This document shows positions 11,469 through 23,282 of a DNA stretch of 64,000 bases, in pieces. Each line of letters begins with the position of its first letter. Position 1 is the stretch's first letter. The notes beneath the pieces were generated by a model. The model did no database searches and was not told the origin of the DNA. It saw nothing but the letters and a program-made list of their open reading frames with translations. A program made the translations under genes and the position numbers. This DNA is from Lasiodiplodia sp. COLG20 (Eukaryota > Ascomycota > Dothideomycetes > Botryosphaeriales > Botryosphaeriaceae): contig VNWV01000002.1 in assembly GCA_009801085.1 (NCBI GenBank), positions 1,302,001 to 1,366,000 on the forward strand, given 5' to 3'.

Positions 11469-12863
11469 CGTGTCATGCAATCCCGGGACGCAGCAGTCAG
11501 GTCAGCGCCAGGGTGCACAAGAAAGGTGTGTTTAAGCGGCAAGGCAATGCTGAGGCCAAATCCAGAGGATGCAAATTCAGCCCTCAGGAGCAAAAGTGTT
11601 GTATCGCCTCTTCCCCGCATTTCCACTGCACCTGAGATCCAGAAAGGCCTGGAGAAGGGGGTGATGCGCCTCGGGGAAGAATGCAAAAGACGGCGGGCGT
11701 CGTCACCAGGTGCAACCCCAGCAGCAAATCGGCGAGCCCGATTGCCGAAGCCTCATGCAGTCAACTCCTTCGTGGGCCCAGCCCTTTCTCCCGGCTCCTT
11801 TCCCACGAATTACAAGGCGTGCAACCGTTTCAGCAATTCCCCAGATCTCGCTCGTGGGAAGATATCCCCAGCGCACCGGATCGGTAGCTTCTTTGCTACA
11901 CTCCCACGTTTTCGTCAAAGAGAAGCGCTTGACCCGTGGCGGTTAGCAAGTGATGAGGCGTCTTCGGGAGGGAAGGGAGCCCCGCGGTGGCGTTGCCCCT
12001 CCCCCAGAAACACGCTTTTAACCTTTGCCGGTCGGAATGCCGGATCCGGCCCGCTCTCTTTATTTGAGCATCTCCCATGACCACGATGATCGTTTGTTGA
12101 TATCGCAATCTGGCCAGCCACGACAATTTCCATCGTTGCGGGGTAGCAGCGCGCCGGCATAGGAATTGCGCTGCGCTGATCGAAGCGAGCCGTGGATGGC
12201 AGGAAAGGTCGAGAGCGCCTGTCACGCCGATGCAAACGTCGTGAAGCTATCAAGCAGATTAAGCTCGTCTTCCAAGACTCTGACAAGAGTCGCCGCGCAC
12301 TTGTCGCCAAGGCTTGGATACTGCTCCTTTGATTATGACTTGCCCTCAGCTATCGTGCCTACCAAAAATGGGATGTCGGGCACTGTTTCACTTTCTCGTG
12401 GTACATTCTGTCTCATAGAGTTTCGCCGGATGAGGCTCTCGGTAGGATGCTGCACATCTTCTCCTGACTCTCGCCCGGTAAGCAACCGATCACTGCCGGT
12501 CTGGGGTAAGTAGATCCCCCGCACATTGCACCCATAGTTGCCTATCTGGGCCGTCTCATGCAAGGGACAAAAGTCTGCTTCTAGCTGGACTACCAGACGA
12601 AAGTTGCCGCAACGGAATCCTTCCCGAGCATGCTTCACATAGTTCCAGGATGCGTTCAGGCATGCAATTCCTGTTACCTGGACAGGGGATGGCCATGTGA
12701 TGAAAGAATGTGTCGCTGTCCGGAATGTTTGGTTTCTGCGGGGAATTTCCACCCCATATCATTGCCCAATCCGGCGTCAAACATCACATAGGCCAAAAGT
12801 GACATCATTTCCACCTATCAACGAATAGGAGACATATAAGCTGACGTTAACCCACCGACCTAT

Positions 12864-15247
12864 CTAGTCAATGATCTGGCTGTAGCCGAATGTCGACAAG
12901 TTATGTACAGCGTACTTTCCGGTTGCCGTGTTATATGTTAAGTTAGTCTGCATCACCTCTCCAAACTTCAATGCTCCGCTTTCAACAACGCCACCAGCGA
13001 TGGGACGCTTCACGGCATTGGCATCCCGCAACACTGTGAAGTTGGCCAAGCTTACTTCCAATGGAGTACGTTGGACAAGCGTGGGAACGCCATAGTACTT
13101 TGCGTGTACGGCGTTATGACTGCATCCCGGCCTCTGTTAACCTGAGAAAATTCGTGAGGAGATTACTCTTGCTTACCTCAGAGTCAGCTCGTAGTATCCA
13201 CGGTAGTACATGTCCTGCCATAGAAGCTCGCGGTTTCCGGCGACGAGAGCGGCACTGTTCTTGTTGGCTTTATCGATGGTGATGTTCTGGCAATGCGGGC
13301 AAGGACTGCTGACTGCGGAGCCAGAGAATTCGACGCCGACCGAGCCAGCTCCTGTTTTCGGATCGTAGTCGTGCTCGCCCAGCCACACCAGATCCGATAC
13401 CCAGGACATGTGACTGTCTCCGGCCATGAGAATATTGTTGGTGATGTTGTTGTTGTAGAGGTGCTGGAATGTGCGGTTGCGATTGGCCTGGTATCCATCC
13501 CAAGCATCCATGTTATACTGAACATGTCAGTGGCTGTCCACACTCATCGGGTGGTTGAACGTACAGGATCATCAGCACCACCAGTGGTGGACTGGTTCAA
13601 GCGCGAGAAGACAATCTGCGATCCGATCAGACGCCATGTGGCACCACGGTTCTTAGACTTTGAGAGCTGCTTGTAGAACCTGCGGATGTTAGTTGTGGAA
13701 GAACAAAACGAGGTCCGAAAAAGTACTGACCAATTCTCTTGGCGGCTTCCCATAAGTGACCTCCCCGCATCATTCTGGATCTCATGGATATAGTCGCTGT
13801 TCCAATAGAGATCTGTAACAGATCTGTCGTATTGCCGAGTGTCGAGCATGATGATATCCGCGAGATTGCCAAGGGAGAATGTCCGCCAGATGCGAAGGTT
13901 ATCATCCATTTCGACCTGACGAATGGGCATCCACTCAAAGTACTTTGCCATGTGTGTCAGCTAGTTTCGGCAAACTAACGGTGCTGTGGCACGTACCGCG
14001 CGCACGGCGTTCATCTTTCGTTGATCGAATGTTAAGCCATCACCGCCGTACTGCAGTCCGTCTTGGATAAAAGAATCTTCAGTATTGTTGTGATCTGCCA
14101 TGCCATCGCGCCAGGTATTGTCTCCGACCTCTGAGAGGAGTCATCAGTAACACGCAATTCGGCCTCGGCGTGAAAACTCACCGTGGTCATCCCAGACCGG
14201 AATCCATGCATAGCTCGCAAAGCTCAAGATGGCATCGAAATCGGCACGGTAGGATGCATGCCTCCTGCGATAGTCGTAAAGCGAGCGGATCTCCTTGTTG
14301 GGCTGGGAAATTCTGTCGATGGCCCAGCCCCATCCATATGCGCCTTCGGCGTACTCGTAAATAAAGTCGCCTAAGTGTAGGACATAATCGACAGAGTCCT
14401 TTCGCACCGAGTTTCCGAATGCATTGAAGTATCCGAAGGCTGAACCAAGCTCAGTTCTTTTTCTTTCTTTCAATGAATAATGATGCAAAAACTTACGGTA
14501 GTTCGAGCACGAATAGACGGCCACGGAGAGCTCCGAAACATCATCGTCAGGGGCTGGGGCAGTCTTGGTTCGGCCAACCGGGCTCGCATTGTTCGAGTCA
14601 CACACGGTGAACTGATAGTAGTACTGCGTAAACGGCTTCAGACCTGTGGCTTCGACCTAGAATTCGTGAGCTGACGATCAAACGGTTCCAGACCATTACT
14701 GACTTTGATAGTCCAATCGATATCTGAGGAGGTGTAAGCCTGGCCCGAAGTGACGACTTTCTCCATCTTCCGGTCCGTCGCCACTTTGTAATTCACGCAC
14801 ACGGGGGCCGTGGAAACTCGCACTTGCCCGCCTGTCAGTTTCTCCGCCAAACCAGCTCCCCGGGGTTTCAATTACCATATTCTTGCATATCGTGATTGAA
14901 AAGTGGCACCGTTCCCGATACCGTGACTGTGGGACTGATTAGGGATGGTCAATTGGTACCGGGGCACTGGGACTACCATTGCTTTTATCATTGTCATATT
15001 GGGGAGAAATACGCGTCCAAAGAATCACAGACTCCGCGTACGGGTCGCCAGAGGCGACGCCATGCGTGAAATTCAGAGCAGACGCATCAATGGATCGGAC
15101 AGTGGAATCATGTCGGCGGACGACTTTGTACAGGGAGATGCCGAGAAACGGATGGTGGACTGAAGGAGAGCCGTAGTTCAAGTTGGCGGCATAGCGAGCG
15201 GTGGCGGCGCCAACGGAGCTGAGGAGAAGCAGCGCGTTAAGCTTCAT
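12864..15247 (-). CDS. secreted PhoD-like alkaline phosphatase/phosphodiesterase, 641 aa, ten exons
   Basis: Metal-dependent phosphomonoesterase or phosphodiesterase of the PhoD family, likely secreted or vacuolar. Exons: 15247-14977, 14926-14876, 14831-14704, 14656-14497, 14439-14182, 14130-13997, 13942-13731, 13679-13565, 13517-13177, 13119-12864. The N-terminus is a signal peptide (MKLNALLLLSSVGAATARYA). The N-terminal PhoD domain begins near FTHGVASGDPYAESVILWTR. Metal-binding motifs are present: GDFIYEY (Asp228), VWDDHE (residues 285-290), LDTRQYDR and AGDSHMSW (Asp477, His479). Junctions were chosen to keep these blocks; one acceptor is the weaker AAAG and one donor is GTCAGT. Such enzymes recover phosphate from extracellular esters, and a CACGTG site lies upstream. 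Confidence 0.92.
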
Positions 15248-17357
15248 GGCGTCCTGCTTCACACGGCTCTGTGCGACGCACCAATTTTGAAGGATGATGG
15301 GGCTCAGCGGATTCCCAACTTTTTGTAGCTGGGCTGAGAGCTGTGACCAAAGACACGTCGCGCACCGAACAAGGGTGTAAGTGGAGTCGAGACTGGGAAG
15401 TCCGGTTCCCCAGTCAGGGACGAGCGAATGAAAGGCCAAAGATTAGGCATGCTTGGCGATGGCTCGTACGGAATCTGACCTTGCGCATGGATGGTTGTTT
15501 GCTGCTTTGTCCCCTGCCGCAAGCTACTTTTCCGAAGCAGGCAGGACCCAGACGTGAAGCCAATCCAGGCCGTGGGAAATGGGTCAAGCGGGGCATTGGC
15601 GTGCGGGAGAAGCGGAGATGGCTTGAGCGGGGGAGAGCACGTTTCCCAGCACTCCCCAGCCATTGCTCACATGCAGCTTGGCCGCTGTCACACTACGTCA
15701 TTCCGCCGCTTCCTACGGAGCTCGAAACGCACAACCATCCCCATTGATAAGCGGCGACCATCATTGGCCTTCTTCGAAGTCGCGTATTAATGTAATTCGT
15801 GCTATCGTGCTTTCTGTCATGTCGGAATTCAAGGCGAATTGACATCGACTCTTCTCTGCATGCGCTTTCACGTGACCTTTCCCATGTAGAGTACCCTAAA
15901 CGCATTAGTGAACCGTACATATCATCGGAATAGGCAGTTGACGTCTACTGGTCGATGAAATGTTCTTTTCATGCAATAAGTTGAGACGAAGGCTAGTGCA
16001 ATTTGCTTCCGGGATAACTCACTGCTCATCAATGGTCCTAGCATTAAGTTGTGCATAGAATTACCTCGCTTGACGGACCTTTTTCCGCGCCGCCTGGTAG
16101 ATCACAGCTTAAACCGTTGAGAGGTATGACTGAGACCTTAAACCTAGCTTTTGCTCATCGCAAGCCCGTAAACTTGGCGCATTCATTGACCTGGCTTTTT
16201 CTTCTTCTTTTTTTTGTGAAAAAATATTGGCCGGATATTAACGCGGTTTTAAGATATGTTTATTTTCTTTTTGCCGGCGTGAGAGGTTGATAGGACATTT
16301 ATCTGGTTTGTTGTACATGAGATTACTGAATATATGGAGCTGTGCGTGCATGTTGATGTTATGCTTGCAAACTTAATAGTCTGCTTTGTATTGAATATGA
16401 CCCTCAAGCGCGAGCTTGGAGACCGATTCATGGTGTATCATATTTTTCAATCCAAAGCAATTCATAGAGCCTACTTGAACCGTTGTAGTAATTTGGAGAT
16501 GTCTTGGCGCATGAGTAAAATGCCGTTCTACCGGTCGGTTGAAGCATGATGACTGATTTCATTGACAGCTATCGGCTATACAGCCGACATATCGGCCACA
16601 TCCGGCGGTACCTTGGCGAATGCGAGCCTGCTATTGGATGCCGACGGCACTAGAAGCACGCACTTGAGGTTGTAAAACGGCTGCTTCCCTGTCGGTAGCG
16701 TCAGTCATTTGCGACTGGCTAAGAATTAAACCGGATGCCTGATCGGGCAAAATCAGGCGGGAGCGATACGGAGGGGCGCTTGGACGTTCACGAGCAAAAC
16801 TCGCCGGCGCGGAAGTAAATTTAAGAGTGCGTTCGCAGAGCGACGGCTCACGAGGTCGTGTGAGAGCAGGACGAGAATGGTGCCAGGCGTCGCGTGGTGG
16901 GTTGGTTCAGTCGGGGCGGATCAGGCCGAGGGCGGCGAAGCAAGCGGCGGAGCGGGGAGCGGACACCTCCGCCGACGTGCGGCGACAGGACAGCTCCGGG
17001 ATCGGAAGAGAGTCGAAAGCTTAAACATTTTGTATCGCGATGAGATGCGTCACTCAGTCTTAAACACCAAGCGCCGCGCATTCCTTGCCTTATCCTCGCG
17101 TCGTCGGCCGGTAAACAATCCGCACTCGACCTTTCTTTAGCCGCACAGCTACCTCGGCCAATTGCACTCCCCGCCGCTCGACCGCGCTAAGAGCCTCTTG
17201 CGCAAGCCGACACCACCACACCCTGCGAGACCTTTCCCGAGGCCTGAGCCCGCTATCTGCCCCTCGCTGCGAGCAATTGCCGCGTGCGCAGCGCCCTGCT
17301 TCGGATACCGTTCAATAGCCGCCCGTTCCCCCGTCATTGCGCACTTTTTAGCCCATC
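15248..17357. other. divergent intergenic region, PhoD-like gene / isocitrate dehydrogenase
   Basis: Shared 2.1-kb upstream region. It contains an AT-rich island with T and A runs (about 16040-16500) and a GC-rich, pyrimidine-rich leader (17110-17350) before the dehydrogenase start. No further gene or RNA is recognised. Confidence 0.55.
15869..15874. promoter_or_regulatory. candidate phosphate-response E-box (CACGTG)
   Basis: Palindromic CACGTG about 620 nt upstream of the PhoD-like phosphatase start. NUC-1/PalcA/Pho4-type regulators bind this sequence upstream of phosphatase genes. A single site in 2.1 kb can occur by chance. Confidence 0.3.
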
Positions 17358-19038
17358 ATGCGCCCTTCTACTCTCTCCGCCAGCACTGCCACCAAGGCCT
17401 TCCGCTGCGCTGCTCCTGCTTCCCGCTACCCTAGGGCCTTCTCTTCCTTCAGCGCCACTCGTCCCGCTGTCAGCGCCACCCCGAGCTCCCGCCTCGCCTC
17501 GCCTCTCTTCTCCGCCAACCAGACCGGCTTTGCTGCCCCAGTTGCCCTGCGCTTCGCTTCCCAGTCGAGAACCATGGCTACCGCAAAGAAGATCCAGGTC
17601 AAGAACCCCGTCGTCGAGCTGGACGGCGATGAGATGACCAGGATTATCTGGCAGGCCATCAAGGACAAGGTAAGGCCCACCGCGTACATCCTAGCAGAGT
17701 ATCGGGACTGACCATTTTGCCCTATACAGTTCATCCACCCGTGAGTACCGCCTAAACATTCAGCAGTGTCCGCCACAGCTCCTGACAAGCTTCAAGTTAC
17801 CTTGATGTCGATCTCAAGTACTACGATTTGGTGCGTACAGAGCCAGCTACAGCGGCAAGGGCGGGGTAGCTGATAAGGAATTAGGGAATTCTGTACCGTG
17901 ATGAGACCAACGACCAGGTCACCATTGATGCTGCCGAGGCCATCAAGAAGTACTCGGTTGGTGTGAAGTGCGCCACCATCACCCCCGATGAGGCGCGTGT
18001 CGAGGAGTTCAAGCTCAAGAAGATGTGGTTGTCGCCCAACGGTACCATCCGGAACATTCTTGGTGGCACTGTGTTCCGCGAGCCCATTGTGATCCCCCGC
18101 ATTCCTCGTCTTGTACCGGGTTGGAAGCAGCCGATCATCATCGGTCGCCACGCCTTCGGTGACCAGTACCGCGCTAAGGACCGTGTTATCGAGGGCGAGG
18201 GTACCCTCGAGATGGTCTTCACCCCCAAGGGCGGCCAGCCCGAGACCATCAAGGTCTATGACTTCCCCAACGACGGCGGTGTCGCTCAGACCCAGTACAA
18301 CACTGCCGAGTCCATCTCTGGTTTCGCTCACGCCTGCTTCAAGTATGCTCTCTCCAAGAACATGCCTCTGTACATGAGCACCAAGAACACCATCCTGAAG
18401 AAGTACGATGGCCGCTTCAAGGATATCTTCCAGGAGATCTATGAGAAGGACTACAAGACCGAGTTCGATGCCAAGAAGATCTGGTACGAGCACCGTCTCA
18501 TTGACGACATGGTCGCCCAGATGGTCAAGAGCGAGGGTGGCTTCGTCGCTGCTCTCAAGAGTAAGTGGTCCTTCAAATTCCGTGGTGCGCAGCTTGCGCT
18601 AACATTTTTCCAGACTACGACGGTGACGTCCAGTCTGATATCGTTGCCCAGGGCTTCGGCAGTCTGGGTCTGATGACCTCGGTTCTCATCACTCCCGACG
18701 GCAAGACGTTCGAGTCTGAGGCTGCGCACGGAACCGTCACCCGCCACTACCGCGAGCACCAGAAGGGTAAGGAGACTAGCACCAACCCCATTGCCTCCAT
18801 CTTCGCCTGGACCCGTGGTCTGGCCAAGCGTGGCGAGCTCGATGGCACCCCTGATGTTGTTGCCTTCGCCGAGGCTCTCGAGAAGGCATGCATTGACACC
18901 GTCGACGTTGATGGCATCATGACCAAAGATCTGGCTCTCGCCTGCGGGAAGAAGGACAGGGATGCGTACGTCACCACCAACGGCTACCTCGAGGCCGTTG
19001 AGAGGAGGTTGAAGCAGCAGCTGAAGGAGAAGTTGTAA
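17358..19038 (+). CDS. IDP1: NADP-dependent isocitrate dehydrogenase, mitochondrial form, 485 aa
   Basis: Oxidatively decarboxylates isocitrate to 2-oxoglutarate with NADP+, supplying NADPH and glutamate precursor. Exons: 17358-17669, 17730-17740 (only 11 nt), 17797-17830, 17885-18560, 18614-19038; they close in frame. The first 72 residues are Arg/Ser/Ala-rich without acidic residues, as expected of a mitochondrial presequence, and end at ASQSRT before MATAKK. That second Met (17574) begins the mature enzyme and could be a second start for a cytosolic form. The core shows [13 protein letters not shown] and the metal-binding segment NYDGDVQSD (residues 345-353). The C-terminus KEKL is not a canonical peroxisomal PTS1. 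Family and start are well supported. Confidence 0.96.
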
Positions 19039-19431
19039 GCTGAGAGGGGCGAAAACTTGACGATATACAAATTAGAGAGGTATTAAGCATGGCGAAATGG
19101 GTATATAAGCGACTTTACATGGATAACCCGGAGAGTTGGCGAGCCGGCAGGATCTCTGTACATTCAGAGCCAAAAGAGTACAAATAAATTACGTGTAAAT
19201 TCAAAGATTGCAGCGTTTACATGACTTGAATGCCGTGAGTCATGCGAGGAAAGTGAGTCAAGAGCTCAAGGCAGCAGGAGCTGTCATTCTCACTCATTCT
19301 CGTTCATTTTTGGTGGCGGAGCGGGATGACTCCGGCTGTGCGCACAGACGGCGAAATCCCACCCACTTCGGCGCGGGCGTCGACATTTGAAGGCGAGCAG
19401 CTCCAGCACAACTCCACACCAATCGCCCACC
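19039..19431. other. intergenic region upstream of TIF34
   Basis: 3' flank of the dehydrogenase gene and promoter of the eIF3i gene, both on the plus strand. Nothing else is recognised. Confidence 0.55.
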
Positions 19432-20674
19432 ATGAGACCCATCTTGCTTTCCGGCCATGTAAGTGCTCACCGGGACCAAGTCCATACGACCCGACACTGA
19501 CGCGCTGCGCAGGAACGTGCCTTGACCCAAGTAAAGTACGCTTGTACCCGCACACTGCCCGCTCGCGCACCGCGAAACTGACGGCGCCCCCCACCAGATT
19601 CAACCCCGATGGCGATATCATCTTCTCCGTCTCTAAGGATCACGTCGTTTGCGCCTGGTTCAGCGCCAACGGCGAGCGTCTTGGTACCTACCACGGCCAC
19701 GTCGGTGCGCTATGGACCGTCGACGTGAACCTGGACTCGACCCTGCTCGCGACGGGCGGTGCGGACAACACCATGCGCCTGTGGGAGGTCCAGACCGGCC
19801 GCCTGCTCAAGACCTGGGAGTTTGAGACGTCCATCAAGCGCGTCGAGTTCTCCCCCGACGGCCGCCAGCTGCTCGGCGTGACTGAGAAGCGCTCCGGCCA
19901 CCTTTCCACCATTGTCGTCTACGACATCATCCCCGACGTCGAGGCCGAGCAGACCGACGAGAGGCGCCTCCGGATCCTCTGCGAGGAGAGCAAGGCCACG
20001 GTCGCTGGCTTCAGCTACGGCGCCAAGTACATCATTTCCGGCCACGAGGACGGCACCGTTTCGCAGTTCGATGCCAAGGTGAGCATGGCGGGCTAAGAAG
20101 GCGGAAGGTCCGGGAAGCTAACATTATGCCAGACGGGCGATCTTCTGAACGTTATCGAGGCCCACGAGATCGACATGCAGATTACGGACCTGCAGTGGTC
20201 TGCCGACAGGACCTACTTCATCACCGCCTGCAAGGACAAGACGGCCAAGGTCAGTAGCATCCTCCACCATAAGCTGTTTGGAGGATGAATATTAACAGCC
20301 ATTTCCAGCTCATTGCCACGGACGACCTCCAGATCCTCCACACGTACGTTGCGGATACGCCGCTGAACAGCGCGGCCATCACGCCGGTCAAGGACTACGT
20401 TATCCTTGGTGGTGGTCAGGCGGCCATGGATGTCACGACGACGTCGGCCCGCCAGGGTAAATTCGAGGCACGTTTCTACCACAAGATTTTCGAGGAGGAG
20501 ATCGGTCGTGTGCGTGGCCACTTCGGTCCGCTCAACTACGTGGCGGTCCACCCCAAGGGCACGGCATACTGCTCGGGCGGTGAGGACGGTTACGTGCGTG
20601 TGCACCACTTCGACAAGCCTTACTTTGATTTCTTGTACGAGGTTGAGAGGGAGAGGGAGCAGGCGAACTTGTAA
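19432..20674 (+). CDS. TIF34: translation initiation factor eIF3 subunit i (WD40 propeller), 337 aa
   Basis: Seven-bladed WD40 scaffold of eIF3, binding subunits b and g on the 40S ribosome. Exons: 19432-19458, 19513-19535, 19598-20078, 20133-20249, 20309-20674. The start [19 protein letters not shown] is the conserved N-terminus and is split over three tiny exons. WD blades are visible as [55 protein letters not shown] and [16 protein letters not shown]. The C-terminal tail [12 protein letters not shown] is typical. Length matches the family (about 336-347). The first two exons (27 and 23 nt) are short enough to be missed by gene finders. Confidence 0.97.
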
Positions 20675-21228
20675 ACGGCTTTAGAAGGGGTTCTTGCTGA
20701 GGTCTTTTTCACTCTTCTTTCTCATGATATCAGCATGTCAGGCGTTAGGCGGGAGGTCAAAAAGTATCGAATGACGTGATGGTTCCTGCAGGAAGGAATG
20801 CGCTTGAAGCATAGTCGCGATACACTATTAGAAGCAGAGTTTGGATGGTTGTCTGACTTCACTGCCTCCTAGCAAGATAGTAGAAATTCAGCTGCGTGAG
20901 GGATCTGCAAGGCACAGTGACTGCACCGCAGATGATGGAACCCATGCGGCTGTGGCGCCGACTGCCGAGATCACGTTCCCGAGCCATTGGCTTCCGCGCG
21001 CCCTCCGCCCGTCACCGCCCGCCCTCAACAGGCACCTAACCATGCCGCCTATTCTACCATGCTAGAGCCGCGAAGAGCTCTTAATTTCCGTCGGTGGGGT
21101 TTCGCTTGGAATATCAGGACAGTCGTGTAGGTGCTCGCTCGTCGCTCATAAATCCCCCGCTGCCCGTCGCCAGTCGGTCTTGTTCACCTGGCCGTGTTAC
21201 CCCCCAGTCCGGTGAATCACAAGCCAAC
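20675..21228. other. intergenic region upstream of the histidine phosphatase gene
   Basis: 3' flank of TIF34 and promoter of the next plus-strand gene. No feature is recognised. Confidence 0.5.
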
Positions 21229-22479
21229 ATGTCAAACAGTCCTTTTCTTTTCTTTTCTACCGTCTTGCTTGCCTTCCTGTTCAGCATGGGCGAGGCAACG
21301 CAGCCTTACGGGGCATCGAATACTTCGCACATCAACTACACTACCGTCACCGGATTCTTCCTCCAAGATGACCCTGCCACGGACCCCAGCAACTTTGACT
21401 ATGTACGTTTGCCAATGCTCCGGCGCCAGAATGCCTGACCTGCCTCCCCAAAGCCTGCCATTTCTCACGCCCGGAAATCCAGACCAAAGTCAACCTCGGC
21501 CTCATCAACCGCACCTACCCAACCGACGGGTCCTTCGACCCGGCCGGCACGAAGACGCAGTGGCAGCGCTTTGCCCACTACGTGGCGGAGCTGAACCGCA
21601 ACGCGTCGGCGACGGTGCAGTACAAGCTGCTCGTCATGGGGCGGCACGGCGAGGGCGACCACAACGTCGCCGAGGCCTACTACGGCACCCCCGCCTGGGA
21701 CTGCTACTGGAGCCTGCTCGACGGCAACGGCACCAGCACCTGGGCCGACGCCCACCTGACGCAGGTCGGCATCGACCAGGCCCTCGTCGCCAACGCCTTC
21801 TGGGCGTCGGCGCTCGCGCCGAGCGTCGCCATCCCCGCGCCCCAGAGCTACTACGTGTCCCCGCTCGCTCGCTGCCTCGCCACCGCCAACTACACCTTCG
21901 GCGGCCTCGAGCAGAAGCTGCCTGAGGACAGGCCGTTTAAGCCTGTTATTAAGGAGCTGCTGCGCGAGTCGCTCGGTCTGCACACGTGCGACCGCCGCAG
22001 CTCGAAGACGTGGATCCGCGAGAACTACCCCGATTGGGCTATCGAGCCTGGCTTCACCGAGGACGACGAGCTGTGGAGCGCGACGCTGCGCGAGTCGTCG
22101 ACCGGTAAGTTCAAGCCAGCATTTTTCTTTTTTTAAAAAAAAGGAAAAGATGAAACAACAGAAAAGAGAGAAGAGAGAGAAGAAAATCTGACAGAAAGAA
22201 TATTTAGCCCAAGTCGCCCGCCTCAAGACGCTGCTCGACGACGTCTTCACCCACGACCGCAACACCTTCATCTCTCTCACGAGCCACTCGGGCTCCATCC
22301 GCTCCGTCCTGCGCGCCGTCGGCCACCGCGACTTCTCCCTCCTCACCGGCGCCGTCATCCCCGTCCTCGTCCGTGCCGAGACTTGCCCTGGTCCCGCGCC
22401 CCCCACCGTCATCGACCCGCCCACCACCGCGCCGACGTGCACGGTTGACCCCACCGCGGCTGCGTCGAGCGGTGCGTAG
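21229..22479 (+). CDS. secreted histidine-phosphatase (phosphoglycerate-mutase-like) family protein, 355 aa
   Basis: Histidine phosphatase superfamily, clade of fungal PMU1-like secreted proteins. Exons: 21229-21402, 21483-22104, 22208-22479. An N-terminal signal sequence (FLFFSTVLLAFLFSMGEA) is followed by TGFFLQDDP. The catalytic block LLVMGRHGEGDHN holds the phosphate-accepting His of RHG; SPLARCLATANYTF and FISLTSHSGSIRSVL supply the second Arg and second His. I place the acceptor of intron 1 at 21482 because it yields FDYTKVNLGLINRTYPTD, which fits relatives; an earlier AG would shift the frame. Intron 2 is a 103-nt purine-rich stretch. The C-terminus is Pro/Thr-rich. The substrate is unknown. 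Confidence 0.88.
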
Positions 22480-23282
22480 GTTGCGGAAGGGAGACTTCTG
22501 GTGTATGTAGCTGCTGTGAGTCGTAGGGTCGATTAATGGATGTATCGGACAGCATGGGTCACGAGTCCCTGGGACGAAACTATACTTCAAATCTAATATC
22601 AACACTAAGGTCAACCGTGTTGATTGGACAGGTTTCAGATATATCACGGAAATCAACCATGCGTGACCACTCAAATTGAGAGAACAGTAACACCTGATAC
22701 CATGTTATAATGTTTAATACAGTACTGCCTAAGAAGAGAGGACGGCTCTTGCACTGACCCAGCCGCAAGGGATACCACGTCATGAAACCACAACAGCTGC
22801 AACCATTGACTGGTTCCACAACCACTCTTCAGGACCACAAGAGAGCCAAGTCAGACCCGGCGTTATTTTTGGGAGAGAAATGGAATTTTGTTTTTTTGTG
22901 GGTATCGTACAAGATATCTATGCAAAGGCTAAGATGCCATACCAATGCTACACCGAAAATTCTGAAACCGTTTGAGAGACGAAGAAAAAGGGATTAAGGG
23001 AACAAAGGAAACAAGGCATGACCCATGCCAAAGAAAAGAAAGCTATGTTCAGAAGCCCGAATCACGCACCCGAAAAAGAAAAAAAAAGATCTATCTACGA
23101 CTAGACCTCCCATACCCTGTGAACGCCAATGCTTTTAAGACAGCCATGGGGAAACTACCCGTCCATTCTTGTGACCCATCGCTCCCACCCCATTCCATGG
23201 ATTTTACATCTGGGTCGCTCCTGACTCAGCCCAAGCCTTCATCTCATGACACTCTTTTAGTCAACTTGATGCAATGCTGTAC
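22480..23282. other. convergent intergenic region
   Basis: 3' flanks of two converging genes, A-rich around 22970-23090. Nothing coding is recognised. Confidence 0.55.

Larger units (their letters stand above)
10541..12863. other. intergenic region between sugar porter and PhoD-like gene
   Basis: About 2.3 kb holding the sugar porter promoter and the 3' flank of the PhoD gene. A 218-codon plus-strand frame (11424-12080) has no recognisable domain and odd composition, so I do not call it a gene. One copy of the dispersed repeat lies at 11426-11468. Confidence 0.5.

Noticed and set aside
11424..12080. 218-codon plus-strand frame
   Set aside because: No domain, no splice partner and no conserved-looking block; other frames are also open here, so chance is likely.
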